A DNA stretch of 64,000 nt from Comamonas sp. BIGb0124 (lineage in GTDB: Bacteria > Pseudomonadota > Gammaproteobacteria > Burkholderiales > Burkholderiaceae_C). The stretch spans positions 434,001-498,000 of the forward strand of contig NZ_RJVF01000008.1 of the NCBI RefSeq assembly GCF_003752175.1, in the 5' to 3' direction. The first letter of the stretch is position 1, and each line of letters opens with the position of its first letter. The translations under genes and the position numbers were made by a program. The notes beneath the pieces were generated by a model. It was not told the origin of the DNA, did not search any database, and was given only the letters and a program-made list of their open reading frames with translations. Of this stretch, positions 54,579 through 62,515 are shown in pieces.

Positions 54579-54885
54579 AGGCCGTTTTTGCCGTTGCACC
54601 CAAATCGGGTTAGCATGGGGCTCTTGCCCATGAACGCCCTTTTCGTCACCTGCCGGTCCACGACCCCTGTCCGCGCCGCCTCTCCAGGCCGCGCGGCACG
54701 CTTCGTTCACCGCCTGCTGGCCGCACATTCCTAGGCCCGGCGGTCATCTTTCTTCCACGCTCTGCGCGTGGATATCGCCGGGCTCGGTTTCCTTTCTTTC
54801 TCACTCAGACGCCCTGCCGAAGGCAGCGCCGGCCAGGCCGGCGCGCCCCGGCACGCGTTCCTCTTTTTTCGATCGAGATCACACC
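54579..54885. promoter_or_regulatory. Upstream region of rnk
   Basis: This spacer has no convincing gene. It contains small hairpins at 54614-54632 (CATGGG/CCCATG), near 54757-54773 (CCACGC/GCGTGG) and at 54826-54844 (GCGCCGG/CCGGCGC), the last followed 16 bases later by a T-run. These may form a structured leader of rnk. A 34-codon frame at 54630-54734 has no supporting features. Confidence 0.4.
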
Positions 54886-55326
54886 ATGTCAGACCACGCC
54901 ATCGCCGCGACCCCCCTCACCCAACGGACCATCACCGAGCTCGACCAGGTTCGCCTCGAGAAACTGCTCGACGCACACGGCACGCCCGAGCCGCTGGGCG
55001 ACAACCCGGCACTCGACGAACTGATCGACCTGGCCCGGATCGTGCCCTCGCAGGCCGTGCCGCCCCAGGTGGCCACCCTCAACAGCCGGCTGCAGGTGCA
55101 GCAGTTGTCGCCCCTGGGCAGCGAGCAAGAGATCACCCTCTGCTGGCCGCAGGATGCCGATGCCGCACGCGGCGCCATCTCGGTGCTCTCGCCCGTGGGC
55201 ACCGCCCTGCTCGGCCTGAGCGAAGGCGACACCGCCGCCTGGCGGCAGGCCGACGGCCTGCTCGCCCAGGCCCGGCTCACGCGGGTGTTGTATCAGCCCG
55301 AAGCGAACGGCGAATACACACGCTGA
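54886..55326 (+). CDS. rnk: Nucleoside diphosphate kinase regulator Rnk
   Basis: A 146-residue protein. An N-terminal coiled region (TELDQVRLEKLLDAHG) is followed by a GreA/GreB-like C-terminal domain with VATLNSRLQVQQL, EITLCWPQDAD and ISVLSPVGTALLGLSEGD, the arrangement of Rnk. Rnk binds RNA polymerase near the secondary channel without cleaving RNA and affects nucleoside diphosphate kinase levels. The gene is single, with a weak hairpin after it (55345-55361). Confidence 0.9.
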   Translation: MSDHAIAATPLTQRTITELDQVRLEKLLDAHGTPEPLGDNPALDELIDLARIVPSQAVPPQVATLNSRLQVQQLSPLGSEQEITLCWPQDADAARGAISVLSPVGTALLGLSEGDTAAWRQADGLLAQARLTRVLYQPEANGEYTR

Positions 55327-55344
55327 GCGGCCCCGACGGGCAGG

Positions 55345-55361
55345 GACGGCATCCAGCCGTC
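55345..55361 (+). terminator. Weak hairpin after rnk
   Basis: GACGGC (55345-55350) pairs with GCCGTC (55356-55361) across 5 bases, followed by GCCGTTCTTG. Its position after the rnk stop suggests termination, but the T-run is poor. Confidence 0.4.
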
Positions 55362-55422
55362 GCCGTTCTTGCCCGCACCCCATGCGCGTGCCACAATCCA
55401 CGAATCCCGAAAGGGCTGGTGC

Positions 55423-55444
55423 TTGAAAACACCTGATACGTAGC
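55423..55444 (+). promoter_or_regulatory. Upstream target site of the C4-like RNA
   Basis: TTGAAAACAC (55423-55432) is perfectly complementary to 55567-55576, and TACGTAGC (55437-55444) to 55558-55565, both inside the structured RNA. This matches the upstream target (seqA-like) in phage P4 and C4 immunity leaders. Confidence 0.65.
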
Positions 55445-55489
55445 GGTGCAACCTCCCCGAAGCGAGGTTTTGTCACGTCCAGATTGGCC

Positions 55490-55511
55490 GATGGCGCGTC
55501 TGCGCGCCATC
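55490..55511 (+). other. Strong hairpin in the leader
   Basis: GATGGCGCG (55490-55498) pairs with CGCGCCATC (55503-55511) across a 4-base loop, a perfect 9-base stem lying between the first target site and the C4-like RNA. There is no T-run directly after it. It may protect or separate the RNA, or stop transcription when the upstream target is paired. Confidence 0.6.
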
Positions 55512-55520
55512 CAAAATTTA

Positions 55521-55587
55521 TGGACGGGATGGGTCAGTCCGTAAGGCTGGCCGCACGGCTACGTACGTGTTTTCAACATCCCGTCCA
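55521..55587 (+). ncRNA. C4-like antisense RNA (phage P4 CI / P1 C4 type)
   Basis: An 11-base perfect outer stem (55521-55531 with 55577-55587) encloses two hairpins: 55532-55537 with 55547-55552 (loop TCCGTAAGG) and 55554-55557 with 55566-55569. The result is a Y-shaped three-way junction, as described for the C4 RNAs of phages P1 and P7 and CI RNA of P4. The second hairpin loop (GCTACGTA) and the single-stranded TTTTCAA beside it are complementary to sites at 55423-55444 and 55598-55635. In phages this RNA is cut from the leader and blocks expression of the genes behind it. The family assignment is from memory of structure and motifs. Confidence 0.72.
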
Positions 55588-55597
55588 CCCGCTTTGC

Positions 55598-55635
55598 TTG
55601 AAAACAGGGCGCGTGTGGCTTCAAGTCTCACGTAG
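55598..55635 (+). promoter_or_regulatory. Downstream target site of the C4-like RNA, overlapping a ribosome site
   Basis: TTGAAAACA (55598-55606) is complementary to 55568-55576, and ACGTAG (55630-55635) to 55559-55564. The second part runs into GTAGGAG, the ribosome site of the small gene at 55647. Pairing would therefore block translation. Confidence 0.6.
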
Positions 55636-55646
55636 GAGCCTCCACC

Positions 55647-55799
55647 ATGGTGACATCCGTCATCTTCAATGCCAGCCACCGTGCTGTGCCTGCCCCGCCT
55701 GTACAAGGCAAATCCGTCGCCTCCACACTACCCGCCGCCAACGCTGACAACAGCGTCGCGATGGCTGTCTGCGCCTTCCAAAATGGAGGCGCAGCATGA
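55647..55799 (+). CDS. Small 50-residue protein downstream of the C4-like RNA
   Basis: The ATG at 55647 follows AGGAG at a normal distance, and the frame runs 50 codons (MVTSVIFNASHRAVPAP at the start, CAFQNGGAA at the end) to a TGA at 55797. That stop overlaps the next start as ATGA, implying translational coupling. There is no recognised domain, signal or membrane helix. In P4-like phages the gene at this place is often a small toxic protein (kil, icd or ash type), but no sequence similarity to those can be claimed. Confidence 0.65.
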   Translation: MVTSVIFNASHRAVPAPPVQGKSVASTLPAANADNSVAMAVCAFQNGGAA

Positions 55800-56335
55800 C
55801 CCACACCACTCAACCAAAACCGCCCACACCCGCCGCACAGAAGCTCTCCGATAACGATCTCTGTGCTCTGATCGAAGCCGATCTGAACCGCCTCACCGGC
55901 ACGCTGTTCGTGATCGGTCATTTCTTCGAAGGCGCAGAAGCAGATGCCTTGCTACAGGCGCAAGAACACATCATGACCATGATCCGGCACGCCGCCAAAG
56001 TGGCCGATCGTGTGGTCACCTACTCGCAGCACGGCGTGCATCTCATGTCGGGTGCCGCGCAGGAAGAGATCATGCAGGCTGCGGGCATTCTCGCCAGCCT
56101 CGAGGTCATGACGCGGACGACCGACCAGGACAGTTCCGCATCCGACGCGGTGATGAGCAGCACCCTCGATGCCGCGCGTGACTGCATCGACCGCGCCCTT
56201 GCGCTGATGAGCCCGGACAGCAGTGAAGGCGTTCGGTATCAAGGGGTGTTTGCGTTGGAGACATGGCACGCACAAGAAAGCGAGTCTGTCGGGCTATCCC
56301 TCGCCAACGAGGCTCGCAGCGTCAGAGGGCGGTAA
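55796..56335 (+). CDS. Unknown 179-residue protein coupled to the C4-controlled small gene
   Basis: This protein is predicted to be mostly helical and acidic in the middle (DNDLCALIEADLNRLTGTLF; EEIMQAAGILASLEVMTRTT). It has no membrane segments and no motif I recognise. It starts with a 4-base overlap on the small gene and so should share its C4-type control. The C-terminal 30 residues look less ordered. It may belong to a phage-derived accessory operon. A hairpin follows at 56343-56363. Confidence 0.72.
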   Translation: MTHTTQPKPPTPAAQKLSDNDLCALIEADLNRLTGTLFVIGHFFEGAEADALLQAQEHIMTMIRHAAKVADRVVTYSQHGVHLMSGAAQEEIMQAAGILASLEVMTRTTDQDSSASDAVMSSTLDAARDCIDRALALMSPDSSEGVRYQGVFALETWHAQESESVGLSLANEARSVRGR

Positions 56336-56342
56336 CGGCAAT

Positions 56343-56363
56343 AGCCTGCCGCCCCCACAGGCT
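56343..56363. terminator. Hairpin between convergent genes
   Basis: AGCCTG (56343-56348) pairs with CAGGCT (56358-56363) across 9 bases in the 39-base gap between convergent genes. The stem is short and there is no T-run. Confidence 0.35.
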
Positions 56364-56374
56364 GATCGACCGGT

Positions 56375-57139
56375 TCAGGATGCCTGTTCGCCGGCAACAA
56401 CGACGTTGACCGCACGATTCGCGGCGACGATATCGGCGTGGGTGGGAGTGGGTCCGAGTCTGGCGAACAAGGCCGGCATTTGATCGCGGATCGTGGCCGC
56501 AACGCCAGGAGCAGCCGCAGCCAGGGCCTTGCGCATGGCCTGCGCATCGTAGTCGCAGCAATACGCAGGGGTTGATGGCTGCTGGCGCCAGGACTCGGCG
56601 AGTGTGCCCGCATCGACCGGATCGAAGCCCGTCTGATTGACAAGTTCCATGACGATGACCTTGGAGCGCAGGTCATCCCCGGCCACAGCGACGGCAAGAC
56701 GGCCGGGAGCCCCCTCCGATTGTCCCAACTCTGCGAGTGTGTGGGCCAGCACGTTGTTGAACGCCTTGACCACAGGACGCCCGATTTGCCGTGCGACCCA
56801 CAGGCTTTCAGGACTTCCTTCATCGATCTCCGGAATGTGCGGGTCGCGCAGGTCCGGGTAGTAGTTGCCGGTGTCGACGACGACGGCATCGGTGGCGACC
56901 GCATCGAACAAATCCGCCGGCAGCGACTGGACGGCTGGGAGCGGAATGGAAAGGACGATGACGTCGGCACCCTTGACCGCTCCGCGAACGTCTACGGCTT
57001 GCGCACCGATCTCGTCTGCGAACTGACGAACGCCATCCACGCCCCGAGAATTGGCGACGCTGACCTCATGGCCTGCTGCCAGCAGCTTGCGAGCCAGGGA
57101 CGCGCCAATGTTGCCCGTTCCGATGATCCCGATTTTCAT
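56375..57139 (-). CDS. F420-dependent NADP reductase-like Rossmann oxidoreductase
   Basis: A 254-residue protein beginning MKIGIIGTGNIGASLARKLL, with the dinucleotide motif GTGNIG at residues 7-12 and NSRG at 31-34 that suggests NADP preference. DVIVLSIPLPAV and KAFNNVLAHTL are typical of the COG2085 group. Most bacteria of this type make no F420, so the name reflects fold only. It is downstream of the TetR-type gene on the same strand with 182 bases between them, and may be part of the same regulon as the divergent SDR. Confidence 0.87.
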   Translation of the reverse strand: MKIGIIGTGNIGASLARKLLAAGHEVSVANSRGVDGVRQFADEIGAQAVDVRGAVKGADVIVLSIPLPAVQSLPADLFDAVATDAVVVDTGNYYPDLRDPHIPEIDEGSPESLWVARQIGRPVVKAFNNVLAHTLAELGQSEGAPGRLAVAVAGDDLRSKVIVMELVNQTGFDPVDAGTLAESWRQQPSTPAYCCDYDAQAMRKALAAAAPGVAATIRDQMPALFARLGPTPTHADIVAANRAVNVVVAGEQAS

Positions 57140-57321
57140 GCTATTTCTCCTTAACAGGCCAGTTGAAGAGGGTCATCAATTGCCAACTGTGTGCGGCGAA
57201 AGGCTCGCTGCGGTTCTCAGAATGAAACAACCTGATCGACTGCTTATGCCCTGGGCCGGTCGATGCAGGCGCTCATCGAGTGGGCCGAGACGATGTGCCG
57301 ACATACTGAACACAAAGCCGG

Positions 57322-57915
57322 CTAAGCAGCGGGTTTGAGCGGCGCGCCCGCGCGCAGTCCCGCCATCACGAAATCGATGAGCCAAGTCAGACGCGGCCGC
57401 CAATCTTCCTTGAAATCGATCTGCCATATCCCTGCTATCGCCAAGAAGAAATCATCGGTGGTGATACCGGCACGGATGGTCCCTGCTCTTTCATTGGCAT
57501 CGAGCAGTAACTGAGCGGCGGCGATAACCGGGGCGTAGCCGGTCTTGCCCTTGCAGTCCTGCGTGATCGATACTTCGCGGATTGCGTTGGCCAGACCCGC
57601 CTTGGTCATGGCGTACTCGGCAAGGCGACTCATCCATTCACGCAAGGCTTGGTCGGGCTGACGCGTGTGGAGAAGATCCTCCGCAAACTTGGCGACCTGA
57701 AGCATCTCGTAGCGATAGACCTCTATCACCAGACTCTCCCGTGTCGGGAAGTGCCGATAAAAGGTGCCTTGCCCTACGCCAGCCTTCTTCGCGATCGCGC
57801 TCAGTGGCACGTCTGCGGAAACGGTCAGCTCCGCAAGTGCCACCGACAGGATGCGTTCGCGATTTTGTAGCGCGTCAGCGCGTGACGGGCGATCCGTTTT
57901 GAGTGGCTGCGCCAA
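57322..57915 (-). CDS. TetR-family repressor
   Basis: A 197-residue regulator with helix-turn-helix LSAIAKKAGVGQGTFYRHFP in the N-terminal third. I start it at a TTG at 57915, preceded by AAGGAAGACAT with ideal spacing. Longer readings up to 58035 would translate through the operators. Two CGGACA-N2-TGTCCG palindromes lie in the gap to the divergent SDR gene, so it should repress that gene and itself. The C-terminal ligand domain is family-typical; inducer unknown. Confidence 0.88.
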   Translation of the reverse strand: MAQPLKTDRPSRADALQNRERILSVALAELTVSADVPLSAIAKKAGVGQGTFYRHFPTRESLVIEVYRYEMLQVAKFAEDLLHTRQPDQALREWMSRLAEYAMTKAGLANAIREVSITQDCKGKTGYAPVIAAAQLLLDANERAGTIRAGITTDDFFLAIAGIWQIDFKEDWRPRLTWLIDFVMAGLRAGAPLKPAA

Positions 57916-57949
57916 ATGTCTTCCTTGCCGAAGGGTTAAATTTTTGCCA

Positions 57950-57967
57950 AACGGACAATTGTCCGTT
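57950..57967. promoter_or_regulatory. TetR-type operator 1
   Basis: AACGGACAATTGTCCGTT is a perfect 18-base palindrome between the divergent TetR-type and SDR genes. Its core CGGACA-AT-TGTCCG is repeated at 57981. Confidence 0.8.
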
Positions 57968-57980
57968 AATCTTTGCCGAT

Positions 57981-57994
57981 CGGACATCTGTCCG
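57981..57994. promoter_or_regulatory. TetR-type operator 2
   Basis: CGGACATCTGTCCG has the same 6-base arms as operator 1 with a different centre. The two centres are 29 bases apart, near three helical turns. It lies 41 bases before the SDR start. Confidence 0.75.
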
Positions 57995-58035
57995 TTTGTC
58001 AGCATCTTACCCTTTTCATCGATCCGGAGAGACAC

Positions 58036-58794
58036 ATGAAGACCTCAGGCAATACGATTCTCATCACGGGCTCCACCTCGGGCATAGGGCTCGGGCTAGC
58101 GATACGTTTTCATCAGGCGGGCAACAAGGTGATCGTCGCAGGCCGACGCAAGGCGCTGCTCGAGCAGATCACGACCGATCACCCGGGTATCGAAGCGATC
58201 GAACTGGACGTGGCCGACGCCCAGTCCATCGTCCAGGCGAGCGAGCTGGCCGCCGCGCGCTACCCTGACTTGAATGTAGTCATCAACAATGCGGGCATCA
58301 TGTTGAGCGAAAAGGCTTTGGAGCCTGATTCACTGAAGAGTGCGGAAGAGTCCGTTGCGATCAACCTTCTGGGCACCATTCGCATGACCTACGCGTTCTT
58401 GCCCCAACTCGTTCTGAAAAGCGACAGCGTCATCATCAACGTCAGCTCTTCATTGGCATTTGTTCCCTTCCCCATCGCCATGACCTATAGCGCCACCAAA
58501 GCGGGCGTCCATGCGTTCACCGAGGCCTTGCGCGTTCAGCTCGCCGAGACTTCCGTGCGCGTGATTGAGCTGGCGCCCCCTGGCGTGCGCACGATGTTGT
58601 TTGGTCAAGAAAGTGACGACCACGCCATGCCCCTCGAAGACTTCCTCGACGAGACGCTTGCCCTTTTGCATGGCAAACCCACGCCCAAGGAAATCATCGT
58701 GGAACGCGCTAAATTCTTTCGAACGGCCCAAGCCACGGGCAACTACGACCAGGCGCTCGACATGCTTTCCGCATGGCAGCCACGGACTGAGTGA
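58036..58794 (+). CDS. Short-chain dehydrogenase/reductase (DltE-like)
   Basis: A 252-residue SDR with a full active site: cofactor motif TGSTSGIG at 11-18, NNAG at 84-87, Ser137/138 and Tyr151-x3-Lys155 (YSATK). It resembles the DltE/COG3967 group of oxidoreductases. The ATG at 58036 follows CGGAGAG. It is divergently transcribed from the TetR-type gene behind two operators and is thus a probable repressor target. Unlike the two SDRs in the transport island it keeps all catalytic residues. Confidence 0.9.
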   Translation: MKTSGNTILITGSTSGIGLGLAIRFHQAGNKVIVAGRRKALLEQITTDHPGIEAIELDVADAQSIVQASELAAARYPDLNVVINNAGIMLSEKALEPDSLKSAEESVAINLLGTIRMTYAFLPQLVLKSDSVIINVSSSLAFVPFPIAMTYSATKAGVHAFTEALRVQLAETSVRVIELAPPGVRTMLFGQESDDHAMPLEDFLDETLALLHGKPTPKEIIVERAKFFRTAQATGNYDQALDMLSAWQPRTE

Positions 58795-59158
58795 GTCGAT
58801 CGACTCGGGTGTCGCTCGCTCTGCGCATCGGCCGTACAAGAGACGAGCCAACCGCTGTTCGACTCACCCTCCTCGTTTTCAGGTACACCACGCCACGCAG
58901 CCAAGAGGCAGGGCGCCTGAGACAGGCGCAAGGTATTCGATGCCAACTGGATTTTGACGCGGTTGTAGAAGAGGCACGCTCCGTATCCTTGCTCGATTCG
59001 ACAGTTCTTTGTGTAAAGAGCCTCTGTCAGGGGGCGGCACGTCGTCAGTCCGATCGAAAATATCGAGCCGGCGACCGATAGCCGCAAGGAGGTCATCGAT
59101 GCCCTGCAGTGGGCAATTCATTCCTCCACTTCGATGAGATAAATACAGGAGCACCGAT
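58795..59158. other. Spacer with possible transposase remnant
   Basis: This 364-base stretch has no intact gene. On the minus strand around 58900-59020, fragments in two frames (TKNCRIEQGYGACLFYNRVK and PPPDRGSLHKELSNRARIRS) faintly recall the C-terminal part of IS5-type transposases, as if frameshifted. No inverted repeats or target duplications were seen. Confidence 0.25.
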
Positions 59159-60187
59159 TTGTCGATTTCCCCTTCTCTTCATGCCAAGGCATGTCTTGTA
59201 TTCGGAATACTTTCGTCTTTGGCCGTGGTATCTCATGCAGATACCCTAAAAAATCGGACAGCTGAAGCGTATTCGTCGGCCGGAATCAGGGACGGAAAAG
59301 ACTTCCCCGGCCTGATTGATCTTTGCGATCTCTCGAAGCGTCTGATCGTCGCTGGGCAACGGGAATCCGATCCCGCACGACCTCGTCCGGAACGGTCGAC
59401 ACGCGAAGCCCTTCCGCCGCTGCCGCCCATGCGGGTTTTCGACAATCTTTTCTTTGTCGGCAATCGACAGGTATCGGCTTGGCTGCTGGGTACAGACAAT
59501 GGGTACTTCCTGATCGACGCCATGAACTCCGATCGCCAATCGAAGTCAATCATCAGCGCTGGAATTTTGACTCTGGGATTGAACCCCGAAAAGATCAAAT
59601 ACATCGTCATCACGCATGGGCACGGGGATCATTACGGTGGACAAAACTACATCGCGACAACCTACGGCGCCCGTGTCGCCATGAGTGAAGCCGATTGGCA
59701 ATTGCTCGAAGATCCTGCCCAACGGATCGAAAACCCGAATTGGGGACCTCGCCCGTTACGGGACATCGTCGTCAAGGATGGAGAGGTCCTTCAGATTCCC
59801 GGTACGGATATTCGAATTCTGGAGACTCCAGGCCATACACCAGGAACGATTTCCTTGATTTTTAAGGTCGATGACAAGGGCGTGCGGCACACAGCGGCCC
59901 TTTGGGGCGGCACCGGATTCAATTTTGGTCCGGATGATGTGAAACTGCGGCAATACGCTGGATCCGCTGCCCGCATGGGTGAAATCGCCGCAAAACAAGG
60001 CGTGGATGTCTTCTTGTCAAACCACCCCAACCGAGACAGTTCGATCGAAAAGATGGCACGGCTCAACAGTCGCGGTCTTAACGATCCGCATCCATTCGTC
60101 ATGGGGCCGTCTGCGCTGAAGGCTTTTTCAGTGCTGGAGCAATGCGCACTGGCACAGGCTGCACGTGTGGAATCCGATACGCAGTAA
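59159..60187 (+). CDS. Metallo-beta-lactamase-fold hydrolase, B3-like, exported
   Basis: A 342-residue protein with a probable signal peptide (AKACLVFGILSSLAVVSHA, cleavage near residue 27). All zinc ligands of the B3 pattern can be placed: His153, His155, Asp157 and His158 (HGHGDH), His226 (PGHTPG) and His289 (NHPNRD). It may hydrolyse beta-lactams, lactones or other esters. The segment between signal and core is 50 residues longer than in typical B3 enzymes, arguing for a relative rather than a proven resistance gene. The start is a TTG at 59159 behind CAGGAG. The gene is less GC-rich than its neighbours, suggesting recent acquisition. Confidence 0.82.
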   Translation: MSISPSLHAKACLVFGILSSLAVVSHADTLKNRTAEAYSSAGIRDGKDFPGLIDLCDLSKRLIVAGQRESDPARPRPERSTREALPPLPPMRVFDNLFFVGNRQVSAWLLGTDNGYFLIDAMNSDRQSKSIISAGILTLGLNPEKIKYIVITHGHGDHYGGQNYIATTYGARVAMSEADWQLLEDPAQRIENPNWGPRPLRDIVVKDGEVLQIPGTDIRILETPGHTPGTISLIFKVDDKGVRHTAALWGGTGFNFGPDDVKLRQYAGSAARMGEIAAKQGVDVFLSNHPNRDSSIEKMARLNSRGLNDPHPFVMGPSALKAFSVLEQCALAQAARVESDTQ

Positions 60188-60399
60188 GCTGAACTTCGGG
60201 TCCGGGCCAACCGCCATGCGTCACTGAGAAACTCAGGCATTCCTGCGCGGCGTGGAGGGCGCTTTTCATGGAAGCCCCCCTGATCCGCCAGCCACTCACG
60301 ATGTGATGCAGGCTCGTGAAGCCCCCTCTTGTTACGCGAAGGCTTTTTGGCATGCCGAGCCCTTGGAGTCGGTCACAATATGTCCAGAAAGGGTATGAC

Positions 60400-60801
60400 G
60401 TGGAACAGAATCTGATGGACGTCGACGGTGCAACACAAGCCCTGAGGCAATTTGCCGATGAGCGCGACTGGCAGCCATTTCACTCGCCCAAGAACCTGGT
60501 GATGGCTCTCTCCGGCGAAGTCGGCGAGCTGACCGAGATCTTCCAGTGGATGACTGAAGCCGATTCGCACACTGCCGCATCCGCGCCCCAAACGGCCAAG
60601 GCCGTACGCGACGAACTCGCCGATGTCACCCTCTACCTGATCCGACTGGCTGACGTGCTCGGGGTCGATCTCAACGCAGCCATTGCGAGCAAGCTGGCCG
60701 CCAATGCAGTCAAGTACCCCGTAGAGACATCGCGCGGCACCAGCACAAAATACGACCAGCTCCCGCAATCCTTCCGCAAACAGCCAAGCGCATCGACGTG
60801 A
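60400..60801 (+). CDS. MazG-like nucleotide pyrophosphohydrolase
   Basis: A 133-residue protein with the metal-binding pattern of all-alpha NTP pyrophosphatases: Glu40-x2-Glu43 in LSGEVGELTEIFQW and Glu72-x2-Asp75 in RDELADVTLYL. Such enzymes hydrolyse (d)NTPs or modified nucleotides to monophosphates. The GTG at 60400 has AAAGGG upstream; an ATG at 60415 is the alternative. The last 15 residues (LPQSFRKQPSAST) are not family-like, because the reading frame runs into the remains of the next gene. The natural end was probably near 60760. Confidence 0.84.
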   Translation: MEQNLMDVDGATQALRQFADERDWQPFHSPKNLVMALSGEVGELTEIFQWMTEADSHTAASAPQTAKAVRDELADVTLYLIRLADVLGVDLNAAIASKLAANAVKYPVETSRGTSTKYDQLPQSFRKQPSAST

Positions 60802-62443
60802 TCCTTGCAGGGCATGCCGACGACGGCTCGCGGCGCTTGATCGTCGTTGAACTCAAGCAGTGGTCATCGGTGGATGCGACAGATCGGGATGCGATCGTTC
60901 TGCTGCGAGGCGGTAGCCGACCTGATCAAGTGCGCATCCATCCAAGCTACCAGGCTTGGTCGTACACGGCTTTCTTGGAAGGCTTTAATGAGGCTGTCTA
61001 CGACGGCGGACTTCAATTGCGTCCTTGCGCATACTTGCACAACTACGCAGCCGACGGTGTCATCGATGCGCCCCTTTACCAACCGTATATCGAGCGAGCC
61101 CCTCTGTTCCTGAAGGGCGATGAAGACCGCAAGCGACTTCGCGAGTTCATCAAGCAGCACATCCGGCATGGACGAGGTCGTCAAATACTGTTCGACCTGG
61201 AGAAGGGTCGCCTGCGTCCCTCCAAGGCGCTCGCGGACGTCGTCGGCAAGTTGCTCAAGGGCAACGAAGAATTCGCATTGATCGACGATCAGAAGATGGT
61301 CTTCGAGGCAGCCAAGGCGGCGTGCCACAAAGCCAATGCTTCGAGCAAGGCTCGTGTCGTGATCATCGAAGGCGGGCCGGGGACCGGCAAGTCGGTCGTG
61401 GCAGTCAATTTGCTGGCTGCATTGCGTGAGGGTTTGACGGTCAAGTACATTTCCAAGAATGCCGCTCCGCGTGCGGTCTACAGCGACAAGCTGATCCAGA
61501 CACCGGAGAACGCACATCTCGTCAATCTGTTCGGCGGATCTGGTTCGTTTACTGAGACCGAACGAGATGCCTTCGACGTCTTGGTGGTAGACGAGGCACA
61601 CCGATTGACGGAGAAGAGCGGTTTCTACGGCAACCTGGGTACCCACCAGGTGAAGGAACTGATCGACGCCGCGAAGTGCAGCATCTTCTTCATCGACGAA
61701 GACCAGCGCGTGACGCTCAAGGATGTCGGTTCCAAATCGGTCATTCGCGACTTTGCCGTGGCCCGGGGAGCCGAGGTCGAGGAATATTCCTTGACCTCGC
61801 AGTTCCGCTGTGCCGGCTCCGATGGCTACCTTGCGTGGGTGGACGACGTTCTGCAGATTCGACCGACAGCCAACCACACGCTCGACGACATCCCGTTTGA
61901 TTTCCAGGTGTTCGATGACCCGGCCGAGCTCCATGCGGCGATCGAGGCGACGAACGGCAACAATCGCGCGCGCGTCGTGGCCGGCTACTGCTGGCCCTGG
62001 GCTAGCAAAAAAGCCCCAAACACATGGATCTGGTTATCGGCGACTATGAACGTCAGTGGAACCTGGACCAAGATGGCAGTCTCTGGATCGTGGCACCGGA
62101 ATCAGTTCAACAGGTTGGATGCATTCACACCTGCCAAGGGCTGGAAGTCGACTACGTGGGAGTGATCATCGGCCCCGACCTGGTGATGGACGGCGACACG
62201 CTGAAATCCGTTCCCAGAGCCCGTGACCGGCACGACAAGACCATGAAGGGCTTCGTGAAGATGTCCAAGGAGCAGCCCGCCGAGGCTGCGCGGCAGGCCG
62301 ACATGATCATCAAAAACACGTATCGCACACTCATGACGCGGGGCATGAAGGGATGCTACGTCTATGCGACCGACGCAAGATTGGCTGATTACCTGCGGGC
62401 GCGGATGCAGGGCAGCCCTGCTTGTGACGAAAATCAGAGTTAA
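60771..62443 (+). pseudogene. DUF2075 helicase/nuclease-like gene, 5'-truncated and frameshifted
   Basis: The frame through 60771-62165 encodes LPQTAKRIDVILAG, a nuclease-like IVVELKQW, Walker A GGPGTGKS (residues 192-199 counted from a GTG at 60798) and Walker B VLVVDEAHRL. After SKKAPNT near 62020 the conserved sequence resumes one frame back as MDLVIGDYERQWNL and continues to 62443 (HTCQGLEVDYVGVIIGP). One lost base in the A-run at 62007-62012 would explain it. The usual N-terminal segment before LPQTAKRID is missing where the gene abuts MazG. Intact relatives are about 600 residues long. It is probably inactive, though a GTG start with GTGA overlap on MazG could give a truncated product. 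Confidence 0.82.
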
Positions 62444-62515
62444 CCCATCTCCGGCGCATTTGACATGGGTGCGCAACGCCGGTTAACTGGCTTAAAGATC
62501 GTCCGGTTGTCGAGC

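Noticed and set aside
54630-54734. 34-codon frame upstream of rnk as a leader peptide
   Set aside because: No good ribosome site, no regulatory codon run and no family resemblance.
58000-58035. Upstream ATG/GTG-type starts for the TetR-type protein
   Set aside because: They would translate through both operator palindromes and add about 40 non-conserved residues; the TTG at 57915 has a better ribosome site.
62007-62013. A AAA AAG-like slippery heptamer suggesting programmed -1 frameshifting in the DUF2075 gene
   Set aside because: In the zero frame the bases are phased AAA AAA G, not the X XXY YYZ phase needed for efficient slippage, and the gene also lacks its 5' end. A mutation or sequencing error is simpler.
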